Positions 17,513 to 25,548 of a stretch of DNA of 42,950 nucleotides are shown piece after piece. A model generated the notes under the pieces. It was not told where the DNA came from. It saw nothing but the letters and a program-made list of their open reading frames with translations, and made no database searches. Position 1 is the first letter of the stretch. Each line of letters opens with the position of its first letter. Made by a program: the position numbers and the translations under genes. Source of the DNA: Candidatus Accumulibacter regalis (GTDB lineage: Bacteria; Pseudomonadota; Gammaproteobacteria; Burkholderiales; Rhodocyclaceae); NCBI GenBank assembly GCA_000585075.1, contig JEMY01000047.1:1-42950 (forward strand), in the 5' to 3' direction.

Positions 17513-20440
17513 ATGCCTGCAAACTGCGGGATGAAACGCGTGCTGAGCAAGCGACTCTTTAATTGTCTGCTGCTCCTGGCGCTGATTGCCTTCGGGCTTC
17601 CGCTGGCCTCGCTGGCGGCCCGTAGCGCTTCCGCAGGGCTGACCCCCTTGTGGGATGCCCCGCAAGGTCCTGGTCGCTCGGACGATGCCAGCCGTTGGCT
17701 GGCATCGTTGCGCGATTCGGTGTCAACGCCGCCCCCGGGTTGTCAGAAGCGGCAGCTGCCCGAGCTGTCACTGACCAAGCCAGCCCGCGCTTTCCAGGTA
17801 ATGGTCGACGGTAAGCAGGTCGCTGCGGGAGCGCCGATCGTTTACCTGCAGGAGCCGATTGCCGAATTCTTCATTGTCGTTGCCACCGACGTGAATGGTT
17901 GCCCCTGGCTGTCGATTTCGGGTCGGGGCTTGCCGTTTGCGCACCGTGACATCGTCAGCCCGTTCCCCTATGCTCGCCTGCCTGCCTTGTCCGAAAATGC
18001 GACGATCACGGCGATCGTGCAGGACTACAAGGCCATTCGTCCCTGGATCATGGTCGCCGACGAGACCAGCTTCGTGCGCGACAACACCATACTGTGGGTG
18101 GGCCTGGGGGCCTACAGCGGCGTTCTGTTGATGATGATCGTCGTCGCTCTCGGCTTCGACGCTTACGCCGGAAGTCGTGTGGCATTGGCCTATGCCGCGT
18201 ACTGCGTCGGGCTGCAGGTCTGGCTGGTGCAGAATTTCGGCATCGGCTCCGCGTTCGTGCCCTTCTGGCCTGGCCCGCAATACTTTCCCCTCCTGCAAGC
18301 GATCTCGGTGGCCGGGGTGGTCCTCGGAATTGGTTTCGCGGTGCTCGAGTTTCTGCAACTGCGCGGGCGAATGCGTACAGCGATTGGCGGCTCGGTCCTG
18401 CTCAGTGCGCTGCTCTTCCTCACTTCGGCTTGGCACGCCGGCGGTTATCGTGCCGGGGCAGCCGTTCTCTTCGTCCTTGCCGCGGTGACCATGGTGCTGC
18501 TGGTCAGGGGCGTCGTCCGTGGCGACGCCTCGCTGCGCCTATTCACCGTCGGGCTGGGCGCGACCATCGTCGGCGGGGGGGTGCAGGCATTTTCGGTGAT
18601 GGGTAGCGGCGTCGAGGTCAGCCGTCTGGCGGCCTTTGCTTTTCCGATCGGAAGCCTGTTTCAGGCAGCCTTCTGGCTCGCCGCGCTGATCGTCCGACTA
18701 CGTGACGAGCAACGCGAATTGCGCGAACTCGAAGGCCGCCAGGCGGCGATCATGTGGGCCATGCCGGACTTGATTCTGGTCGTCGACCGGCACGGGCTCT
18801 GCCTCGACTACAAGCAGCCTTACGCGACGCGCTTCTTCGTTGCCGGTGACGAACTGCTCGGCAAGCAGGTGTCAGCGGTTCTGCCAAGCGAGACGGCGAG
18901 CATCCTTCGCCACGGTATCGAGCTGGCGCTGGAGAATGACGACCTGCAATCGGTGTTCATCGAACTGCCCGTCGAGGGAAGCATTCACCACTACGAGGCG
19001 AGAATCGCGCCAAACGGGCCGGACAAGGCGGTAATCGTCGTCCGTGACATCACCCTCCAGAAGCACAACGAAGAGAAGATCCGTCGACTGGCCTACTTCG
19101 ACACGCTGACCGGCTTGCCCAACCGGCAGAGCTTTCTCGAACGCCTCGACCGTGAACTACTGCGTGCCCGCCGGACGAATCGCGGGATGGCCCTGTTGTT
19201 TCTCGATCTTGACGGTTTCAAGCGCATCAACGACACGCTTGGGCACAGTGCCGGCGACTCCCTGCTGCAGACGGTCGCTGACCGCCTGCAGGGACAACTG
19301 CGCGCAGGTGCTTTCATCGCCCGGCCGGCCCTCGATGAATCGGGCCTGCACTTCGCACGCCTTGGCGGCGACGAGTTCACCGTCGTTCTGCCCGATGTCG
19401 ACACCGCCGATACCGCGTGCATGGTCGCGCAACGGATACAGGCGGTCCTTGGAAGGCCTGCCCTGATCGGCGAACAGGAGATCACGATCACCTCGAGCAT
19501 CGGCATCGCGCTCTTTCCAGACGACGGCGACGATGCCGGGACGCTGCTCAAGCACGCGGATACCGCGATGTATTACGCCAAGGAGCAGGGGCGCAATAAC
19601 TGGCAGTTGTATGAACGAACGCTGACCACCCGGACGACCGCACGCCTGGTTCTCGAAGGCGATATTCGCAAGGCTCTCGAACGCGGCGAATTCCGCCTGT
19701 TCTACCAGCCGCAGGTGCGGGCCAACGATGGCGCGGTGATCGGTATCGAGGCACTGATCCGCTGGCAGCATCCGCAGCGCGGACTGGTATTCCCCGGACA
19801 GTTCATCCCGGTTGCCGAGGAAAGCGGCCTGATCGTCCCGATGGGCGAGTGGGTGCTCAATGCCGCCTGCAGCCAGGTGCGGGAATGGCAGCGGAGTGGC
19901 GTAATGGTCCCGCGGGTGGCGGTCAACGTCTCGGCGCGTCAGCTCGGCACACCGGACTTCCTCGACACCGTGGCGGCGATCATCGCCGCCACCGGCGTCG
20001 CGGCCGACCTCGTCGAACTCGAGCTGACGGAAAGCATTCTGATGGATCCCGAGGCCAAGCGCATCAAGGGATTGTTTCGCCTGCGCGCCATGGGGGTGCA
20101 CTTCTCGATCGACGATTTCGGTACCGGTTACTCGTCGCTTTCCTACATCAAGCGCTTTCCGATCGGGACGCTTAAAATCGATCAGAGCTTCGTTCGCGGC
20201 CTGCCGCAGAATGCCGACGATGCCGGGATCACCACCGCGATTATCGCCATGGCCCGCAGCCTCGATCTGGGTGTCATTGCCGAAGGCGTGGAAAGCAGAG
20301 AGCAACTCGACTTTCTGCAGCGCGCGCAATGCCCGAAGCTGCAGGGATACCTGTTCAGTCGGCCGGTGCCGCCGGACGAGATGGAGGCCCTCCTGCGTCG
20401 CGGCCGCATCGTCCTGCCCCGGGAAGGGGCGGGCGAATGA
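17513..20440 (+). CDS. Membrane sensor with 7TM-DISM, PAS, GGDEF and EAL domains
   Basis: A 975-residue cyclic-di-GMP signalling protein. It has a signal peptide (LFNCLLLLALIAFGLPLASLAA), a periplasmic sensor region (about residues 45-190, 7TMR-DISMED2-like) and about seven membrane helices (190-400). A short coiled linker, a PAS domain (about 410-520), a GGDEF domain and a C-terminal EAL domain follow. The cyclase motif GGDEF is intact at residues 618-622, and the DGFKRINDTLGHSAGD stretch is conserved. EAL is intact at 746-748, and NVSARQLG, LTESILMD and IDDFGTGYSSLSYIKRFP are all present. Both making and breaking c-di-GMP therefore look possible. A strong AGGAGG five bases before the ATG at 17513 sets the start. 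It probably senses a periplasmic ligand, perhaps a carbohydrate. Confidence 0.93.
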   Translation: MPANCGMKRVLSKRLFNCLLLLALIAFGLPLASLAARSASAGLTPLWDAPQGPGRSDDASRWLASLRDSVSTPPPGCQKRQLPELSLTKPARAFQVMVDGKQVAAGAPIVYLQEPIAEFFIVVATDVNGCPWLSISGRGLPFAHRDIVSPFPYARLPALSENATITAIVQDYKAIRPWIMVADETSFVRDNTILWVGLGAYSGVLLMMIVVALGFDAYAGSRVALAYAAYCVGLQVWLVQNFGIGSAFVPFWPGPQYFPLLQAISVAGVVLGIGFAVLEFLQLRGRMRTAIGGSVLLSALLFLTSAWHAGGYRAGAAVLFVLAAVTMVLLVRGVVRGDASLRLFTVGLGATIVGGGVQAFSVMGSGVEVSRLAAFAFPIGSLFQAAFWLAALIVRLRDEQRELRELEGRQAAIMWAMPDLILVVDRHGLCLDYKQPYATRFFVAGDELLGKQVSAVLPSETASILRHGIELALENDDLQSVFIELPVEGSIHHYEARIAPNGPDKAVIVVRDITLQKHNEEKIRRLAYFDTLTGLPNRQSFLERLDRELLRARRTNRGMALLFLDLDGFKRINDTLGHSAGDSLLQTVADRLQGQLRAGAFIARPALDESGLHFARLGGDEFTVVLPDVDTADTACMVAQRIQAVLGRPALIGEQEITITSSIGIALFPDDGDDAGTLLKHADTAMYYAKEQGRNNWQLYERTLTTRTTARLVLEGDIRKALERGEFRLFYQPQVRANDGAVIGIEALIRWQHPQRGLVFPGQFIPVAEESGLIVPMGEWVLNAACSQVREWQRSGVMVPRVAVNVSARQLGTPDFLDTVAAIIAATGVAADLVELELTESILMDPEAKRIKGLFRLRAMGVHFSIDDFGTGYSSLSYIKRFPIGTLKIDQSFVRGLPQNADDAGITTAIIAMARSLDLGVIAEGVESREQLDFLQRAQCPKLQGYLFSRPVPPDEMEALLRRGRIVLPREGAGE

Positions 20441-20501
20441 GCCAGACGGCGCTGCCATCCCGCGCCGGCCCATTCAGGGCAGTACGTGAACGGGATGCAC
20501 T

Positions 20502-20972
20502 ATGAGTCTGCAGTCGGTACGCGACTTCTTTTCCGCCCGCCAACTGGACCTGCCGATCATCGAATCGGCGGTCAGTACCGCCACCGTTGCACTGGCTGCG
20601 CAAGCGCACGGCGTCGAGCCGGGTCGTATTGCCAAGACCCTTTCCTTTCGCCTGGCTGACGGCCGGGTGATCATTCTCGTGGCCCGTGGTGACGCCCGTA
20701 TCGACAACCGGAAATTCAGGGCAGCCTTCGGCAAGGGGAAGATGTCGTCGCCGGACGAGGTCGCCGAGTTGACCGGGCATCCGGTTGGCGGTGTCTGTCC
20801 CTTCGGTCTGGCACAGCCGCTACCGGTCTTTCTTGATCTTTCCCTGCGGGATTTCGACGAGGTTCTGCCCGCTGCCGGTGCGATCCACGCGGCCGTACGG
20901 ATCAGTCCCACCCTGTTGGCCGCCGTGACCCGCGGCGAGTGGGTCGATGTCTGTCAGCTGAGCCTTCCCTGA
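20502..20972 (+). CDS. YbaK/ProX-type aminoacyl-tRNA deacylase
   Basis: A 156-residue protein of the YbaK/EbsC family, which hydrolyses mischarged aminoacyl-tRNAs such as Cys-tRNA-Pro or Ala-tRNA-Pro in trans. Family features are AKTLSFRLADGRVIILVARGD (the Lys in AKTL is conserved), the basic stretch around residues 70-80, and GHPVGGVCPFGL near residue 95. Length agrees with the family (about 160). It begins 61 bases after the GGDEF/EAL gene with only a weak ribosome-binding site (GGGA). Its last 153 bases overlap the 3' end of the convergent NUDIX gene. Which tRNA it edits cannot be decided from sequence. Confidence 0.88.
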   Translation: MSLQSVRDFFSARQLDLPIIESAVSTATVALAAQAHGVEPGRIAKTLSFRLADGRVIILVARGDARIDNRKFRAAFGKGKMSSPDEVAELTGHPVGGVCPFGLAQPLPVFLDLSLRDFDEVLPAAGAIHAAVRISPTLLAAVTRGEWVDVCQLSLP

Positions 20973-21536
20973 TCCGACCGCGTTGCCAAGCCAGGTGAGC
21001 GCGAGTGCCGCCCAGAGGGACAGCGGCTGCCTTTGCAGCCTGTCCAGTGCCGCGCTCCGAGCGAGCACGAGCGGGCGGATATCCTCGCCTTCGTGCGCCA
21101 GTCCATGAAATCCGGCAACCTTGCCGGCTTCCACCGTCGCGCAATAGAGATACAGGCGTTCGCTCGACAAGTGAGGCGCCGTGAGATAGACGCCTATGGG
21201 TTCGATCGCCGTCGGCGTCAGTCCGGCTTCCTCGGCGATTTCGCGCGTGATCGTAGCGAGCGGCGTCTGCCCGGTTTCTATACGGCCAGCAACAATGTCG
21301 ATCAGCCAGGGGTTTTCTCCCGCCAGGTGCGCGCCGGCACGATACTGCTCGACGAGGACCACTTCGTCGGCCCTAGCGTCGTAGAGCAGGGCTGCAGCGA
21401 CATCGCTGCGATGAAGGATTTCGCGCAGCTGCGGTCCACTGTCGCCACCGTCGAAAAGCTCGTGTTCGACGGTGAGGCGACGAAGCTGGAAGAATCCGGT
21501 GTAGGCGGCTTCGGACTGCAGAATCTTCGCTTTCAT
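20820..21536 (-). CDS. NUDIX hydrolase, ADP-ribose pyrophosphatase type
   Basis: A 238-residue NUDIX protein resembling E. coli NudF, which cleaves ADP-ribose to AMP and ribose 5-phosphate. The NUDIX box runs from G84 to L106, ending REIAEEAGL; R98, E99, E102 and E103 are present. Position 7 of the box, normally Glu, is Gln (Q90). VVLVEQYRAGAH and the downstream GEDIR also fit the ADP-ribose subfamily. NudF is 209 residues; here about 50 extra C-terminal residues are encoded on the strand opposite the end of the ybaK-type gene. The ATG at 21536 is used; an ATG five codons upstream (21551) is possible. The extension probably arose through loss of an earlier stop codon. Confidence 0.88.
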   Translation of the reverse strand: MKAKILQSEAAYTGFFQLRRLTVEHELFDGGDSGPQLREILHRSDVAAALLYDARADEVVLVEQYRAGAHLAGENPWLIDIVAGRIETGQTPLATITREIAEEAGLTPTAIEPIGVYLTAPHLSSERLYLYCATVEAGKVAGFHGLAHEGEDIRPLVLARSAALDRLQRQPLSLWAALALTWLGNAVGSGKAQLTDIDPLAAGHGGQQGGTDPYGRVDRTGSGQNLVEIPQGKIKKDR

Positions 21537-21621
21537 GGTCTTGCCCGGCATTCGCCGATCGATTCAAGCGCGTAGCAACTGTGCTCGTCGTCGATGGGGG
21601 CCGGCGTAGACGTGGCGTCGT

Positions 21622-22191
21622 TCAGCGCGGCACTGCACCCCAGATGCGAACGTCGCCGGTGTCTACGTGGACGAAATCCGATTTCGGGTAGTAGCCGACG
21701 CCACCGAGTCCGAGGTCGACTGCCGCGTCGCGCAGACGCGCGGTGTCGAAGCCGACCAGGCGCACGTCGATGGCACGCCCGTCCATGTGCAGGCTGTGCC
21801 TGGCCACGCCGCGGCTGCGCTTGCGCAGGCCGGCATTGGTGACCGGCGAGCGGTAGGCGGAGACGATTTCGAAGGTGTCGCCGCCGCAGCGTGACTTCAG
21901 CGCATGCAGAATGTCGAACAGCTGCGGATCCATGCGCGTCATCTCGCCGGAGCGGAGGTCGCGCAGAAGCCAGTTCATACGTTCGATTGCCGGTGCGACG
22001 TAGCCGCCGCCATCGCGAAAAACGACGTCGAGCATTTCGTCGCTTTGCGTGTGGCGGAATTTCAGTTCGTACCGGTCGCTGCTGGCGCTGGCTGGGCGGA
22101 AAGGAAAGGCCAAGGGCAGAGCGGCCAATCCCTTGAGGAGCAGACGACGCTGTGCTGCGGACTTGTGCGGCGTGCTGCGACGGGTGTTCAT
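21622..22191 (-). CDS. mepK: MepK/YcbK-like peptidoglycan endopeptidase (DUF882, M15 fold)
   Basis: A 189-residue exported protein with a twin-arginine-type signal (QRRLLLKGLAALPLAFP, R15-R16) and a likely cut after ASA near residue 36. The mature part is the Peptidase_M15_2/DUF882 domain. Zinc and catalytic residues are visible as H135-x6-D142 in HMDGRAID and H175 in FVHVD. E. coli YcbK (MepK) cleaves peptidoglycan cross-links, including the 3-3 links made by L,D-transpeptidases. Here it lies divergent to an LdtD homologue, the enzyme that makes those links; the two genes are also neighbours in E. coli. The ATG at 22191 has GAGAA in front; the one at 22206 would add five residues. Confidence 0.85.
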   Translation of the reverse strand: MNTRRSTPHKSAAQRRLLLKGLAALPLAFPFRPASASSDRYELKFRHTQSDEMLDVVFRDGGGYVAPAIERMNWLLRDLRSGEMTRMDPQLFDILHALKSRCGGDTFEIVSAYRSPVTNAGLRKRSRGVARHSLHMDGRAIDVRLVGFDTARLRDAAVDLGLGGVGYYPKSDFVHVDTGDVRIWGAVPR

Positions 22192-22294
22192 GGAGTTCTC
22201 GAGCATGGGTCTTTTCAGTCCGGGAAAACACGTGAAGGCCGCATCCTACCCGATCTTGCCCCGCTGTTGACGCATCGCGCGCGCCTGGCTGCAT

Positions 22295-22474
22295 TTAGGC
22301 GACGGAAGTGGAGAACTTCGTGCCGCCTTGCGTCTCGAAGGCAAGGTGTAGATACGCCCGTCCGGGTTCGTAGCCCGCCCGGCGTTCGGGCGGTGAGAAA
22401 TTCAGGCGGCAGCACGCGAAGTGGGCGGTTGTGTAGTAGATTTCGTGGATCTTGGCATTCGCGGCGTCGCGCAA
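22295..22474 (-). CDS. Possible small uncharacterised protein or gene remnant
   Basis: This frame ends at 22295 and codes for about 59 residues from a TTG at 22474. The composition looks coding: aromatic- and charge-balanced (KIHEIYYTTAHFACC, RAYLHLAFETQGG) with mostly G or C at third positions, like the neighbouring genes. No ATG or GTG with a ribosome-binding site stands at its head, and the frame stays open upstream into the ldtD start region, where it turns Arg-rich and unlikely. It may be the tail of a decayed gene or a short real gene. I do not recognise the family. Confidence 0.25.
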   Translation of the reverse strand: MRDAANAKIHEIYYTTAHFACCRLNFSPPERRAGYEPGRAYLHLAFETQGGTKFSTSVA

Positions 22475-22561
22475 GCGAATGCGGGGCAGGACAGAGGGCG
22501 TTCGCCGACCAGCGACGCGGCGCGCTGTTCGAGGTGTTTGAACTTTCGGGGATGGAAAGAA

Positions 22562-24304
22562 ATGCGCTTTTTGAACAATGGCTTGTTGGCTGACGGGACG
22601 GCCGTCAGGAGTCTGGTCTTGTCGGCGCTGCTGGGCGTCGGTAGTTCGCCCGCAGGGGCCTCGGCGGGCGACGATTCGGCGCCATTCGAGAGCCGGCGGG
22701 CGCCCGTTTCTGTTGCGCAGCCGACGGCCATGCCACTGCCTCTGCGCATTGAGCAGGCCCTGCATGAGCAAGTCGGCGAGGGCTGGTCCGGCGGCTCGGG
22801 CGAGGCCGCGGTGGTCCGGCTCTTCTACTACGGTCGAGGCTATAGGCCGGCCTGGACTGACAGCGCGACTAGAGGCGAACTGATCGCCGCAGTCGAGGCC
22901 AGCCGGGCGCATGGCCTGGCGCCGGACGATTTTTCCGTTGCCGCGCTACGCGACATGGCTGCCCGCGGCGACGATGATGCGCAGGCGAGCGTGCGCCGGG
23001 AACTGCTGTTTACCGACGCCCTGGCGCGCCTGGTACGGCAGCTGCGCTACGGCAAGGTCGATCCCGCCACGCTTTATTCGACCTGGAATTTCTCCCCGCT
23101 ACCCAGCGTACGCGAGCGTGCGCAGACGCTGGCCGAGGTGCTCGCCGCCGCCTCGCTGCCGACGGCGTTGGCGGCACTGGCGCCCCAGGACGCGGCCTAT
23201 CAAGGCTTGCAGAAAGCGCTCGCACGTTTCACCGCCCTGGCGGCAAAGGGCGATTGGCCAACGGTTCCCGCCGGTCCGACTCTTCGTCCTGGCGAGAGCG
23301 ACGCGCGCGTGCGCGCACTGCGCGCTCGCTTGCAGGCCGAAGGTTGGCTTGCCGACGCGGGCACGGGTGGCAAGGCTGCGACCGCCCGCAGCGACGCCAC
23401 GCGTTACGACAAGGCGCTCGCCGACGCCGTGAAGCGTTTCCAGAGTGGGCACGGCCTGACGCCTGACGGGGCGGTGGGGAGCAATACCCTCGCTGCGCTG
23501 AACGTCAGTGCGGCCGAGCGCGTGGCGCAGATCCGCGTCAACCTGGAACGGATGCGCTGGGTGGCTCGCGACATGAGTAGGGATCGTTTGCAGGTGGACA
23601 TCGCCGGCTACACCGCCGAACTCCAGCTCGATGGGGCACGGGTTTGGTCGTCGAAAGTGGTGGTCGGGCGTCCGGCCCGCGAAACTCCCGTGTTGCTCGA
23701 CCACGTCCAGCATCTGGTGCTCAATCCGAAGTGGGTGGTGCCACCGACGGTCCTGCGCGAAGACGTCATTCCGGGGATGGTGCGCAATGCCGCTTACCTG
23801 CAAAAGCACGACATGCGCGTCGTGGACCGCGGCGGGCAGGCGGTCGCCGCCGAGCAGATCGACTGGAGCAGTGCCGGCCGCAGCGGTTTCCCGTATCAGA
23901 TCGTGCAGCAATCCGGTTCACGCGGAGCGCTCGGCCAGGTCAAGTTCTCGCTGTCCAACGGCTACGCGATCTATCTCCACGACACGCCGTCGCGGTCGCT
24001 CTTCGGCAAGCCGGCACGGGCGCTCAGTTCGGGTTGCGTGCGGCTCGAAAAACCGCGCGAGCTGGCGCTGCTGCTGCTCGACGATCCGCAGCGCTGGAAC
24101 GAGGAAGCGCTGGCCGCGGCCATTGCCAGTGCGCGCACGCAGACGCTGCCGGTCGGGCGGCCGGTACCGGTCATGTTGCTTTACCGCACGGCGGTCGCCG
24201 ATGCCAGGGATAAAGCGGGGTCGGTTTTCTTTCGCTTCGATATCTACAACCAGGACGGTCCGCTGCTGGCCTTGCTCGATAGTCCGTCCCGGCTGCGGCC
24301 CTGA
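22562..24304 (+). CDS. ldtD: LdtD/YcbB-like L,D-transpeptidase
   Basis: A 580-residue periplasmic enzyme that makes 3-3 (meso-DAP to meso-DAP) cross-links in peptidoglycan. The N-terminus has a signal or anchor segment (SLVLSALLGVGSSPAGASA). A scaffold domain covers about residues 60-230. A peptidoglycan-binding repeat follows (about 240-320; AVKRFQSGHGLTPDGAVGSNTLAALN), then the catalytic YkuD domain (about 345-530). The active site is H473 (YLHDTPSR) and C492 in SSGCVRLEKP. Length is near E. coli YcbB (615). GGAAAGAA precedes the ATG at 22562; the frame extends further upstream without meaning. It is divergent from the MepK-like gene. Confidence 0.92.
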   Translation: MRFLNNGLLADGTAVRSLVLSALLGVGSSPAGASAGDDSAPFESRRAPVSVAQPTAMPLPLRIEQALHEQVGEGWSGGSGEAAVVRLFYYGRGYRPAWTDSATRGELIAAVEASRAHGLAPDDFSVAALRDMAARGDDDAQASVRRELLFTDALARLVRQLRYGKVDPATLYSTWNFSPLPSVRERAQTLAEVLAAASLPTALAALAPQDAAYQGLQKALARFTALAAKGDWPTVPAGPTLRPGESDARVRALRARLQAEGWLADAGTGGKAATARSDATRYDKALADAVKRFQSGHGLTPDGAVGSNTLAALNVSAAERVAQIRVNLERMRWVARDMSRDRLQVDIAGYTAELQLDGARVWSSKVVVGRPARETPVLLDHVQHLVLNPKWVVPPTVLREDVIPGMVRNAAYLQKHDMRVVDRGGQAVAAEQIDWSSAGRSGFPYQIVQQSGSRGALGQVKFSLSNGYAIYLHDTPSRSLFGKPARALSSGCVRLEKPRELALLLLDDPQRWNEEALAAAIASARTQTLPVGRPVPVMLLYRTAVADARDKAGSVFFRFDIYNQDGPLLALLDSPSRLRP

Positions 24305-24342
24305 GGCCTGCCGGGCGCCGCAAAGCCGGTGTGCTCGCTCAC

Positions 24343-25521
24343 TCAGGCAAAGCCCCGCAAATGGTCGATTGAGACGTTCCTGGCGGCGTAGGTCTGACCG
24401 ACCTTCTGGATGTCGCCGATGTTTTTCACCGAGTCCATGACCTGCACTTTCCTGGCTTCGATGCCGTCCAGGCCGAGCGCATCGATGCCGGCCTGGCTGA
24501 CGTCGGGGTCGTAGCGCAGGTAGGCGAACTGCTTGCCGGTACTGGCATTGGCGCTTGCCCCCGGGGCCATCACCATGTCCCCGAACTCGCGATCGATGTT
24601 CGGACCGAAGCGGCATTCGCCCAGCGTCCGGCAGGCCATGTCCCAGCCTGCCGAAGCGGCATTCATCAGTGCACCGGGCAGGTTCCTGGCGTTGTCGAGC
24701 AGCCACAGGTCGTCAGCCTTCAGATCCGGGCGGGCGTTGGCGGCGTTGCCGGTTCCGACCGAGACGATGAGCAGGTCTTCGCTGCCGGTTTTCCAGCCAA
24801 CCTGATACGGCGCCGCGGTAACCATCTGGAAAGCCAGGAACGCCGGGTTGTTGTAGGTGGTGACGCCGCCATCGACGAAGACGAATTGATATTCCCTGTC
24901 CGTACCACGGGCAAAGGTGACTACCTCGGGCGGAAAGAAAGTCGGCGCTGCCGTGCTCGCGCGCAGCAGTTGCCAGAGCGGCAGCTGCAGGTTGCAATCC
25001 TTGCGGTCAAGCTGGTTGTACTTGGCGCGCGGGTTGTTGGACACCGGCCAGGGGGAGTCGGTGGTCGCGTTGCGCATGACCATCATCAGCATGCTGCGCA
25101 GATTGGCATCGCCGAGGGTGGCATTCGGCTCGCCGGGCGTGGGCTGGTGCTTGAGCTCTGCGTCGAGTTCATGGCGCAGCTTCGCGGCCAGCGGCTCGTC
25201 GTTGTAGCTGTACTTCAGACGGTTCAACAGCGACGCCTTGTCAAACATCTGTTGGCCGCTCTCGACGTAGAACTTGCGGATCCGGTCCGTGGACATGCCC
25301 GCCGAAATGCAGGCCGCCACCATCGCCCCGGTGCTCGTTCCACAGACGAAGTCGAAGTAGTCGGCGAGAACCAGGTCGGCCTGGTCGAGCTTGGCGCGTA
25401 GCTCGGCTTCGAGCCTGGCCAGGATCTCGACGCTGATCAGGCCCAGAATGCCGCCGCCGTCACAGGCGAGGATCTTCTTCTGACCGGGGCGGTCGATGCG
25501 GTCAAGGAGTTTCTGGTTCAT
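24343..25521 (-). CDS. Patatin-like phospholipase (second, CapV/VipD-like core)
   Basis: A 392-residue cytosolic patatin with a complete catalytic set: DGGG at residues 21-24 (ACDGGGILGLIS), nucleophile S63 in GTSTG, and D217 in FVDGGVTTYNNP. No signal peptide is seen. It is distinct from the patatin at 14.6 kb, with a different nucleophile box and C-terminus. It starts 27 bases after the stop of the MscS-type channel gene and is probably co-transcribed with it. Related patatins act as phospholipases, including anti-phage effectors, but no cGAMP synthase or other CBASS gene is nearby. A role in membrane lipid turnover linked to the channel is my inference. Confidence 0.88.
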   Translation of the reverse strand: MNQKLLDRIDRPGQKKILACDGGGILGLISVEILARLEAELRAKLDQADLVLADYFDFVCGTSTGAMVAACISAGMSTDRIRKFYVESGQQMFDKASLLNRLKYSYNDEPLAAKLRHELDAELKHQPTPGEPNATLGDANLRSMLMMVMRNATTDSPWPVSNNPRAKYNQLDRKDCNLQLPLWQLLRASTAAPTFFPPEVVTFARGTDREYQFVFVDGGVTTYNNPAFLAFQMVTAAPYQVGWKTGSEDLLIVSVGTGNAANARPDLKADDLWLLDNARNLPGALMNAASAGWDMACRTLGECRFGPNIDREFGDMVMAPGASANASTGKQFAYLRYDPDVSQAGIDALGLDGIEARKVQVMDSVKNIGDIQKVGQTYAARNVSIDHLRGFA

Positions 25522-25548
25522 GGTTCTTTCCTTTTGTCGGTGAGTCGT

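Noticed and set aside
14973-17522. 849-codon minus-strand open frame
   Set aside because: Antisense to the patatin and radical SAM genes, whose catalytic motifs are intact; the antisense frame has no recognisable domain.
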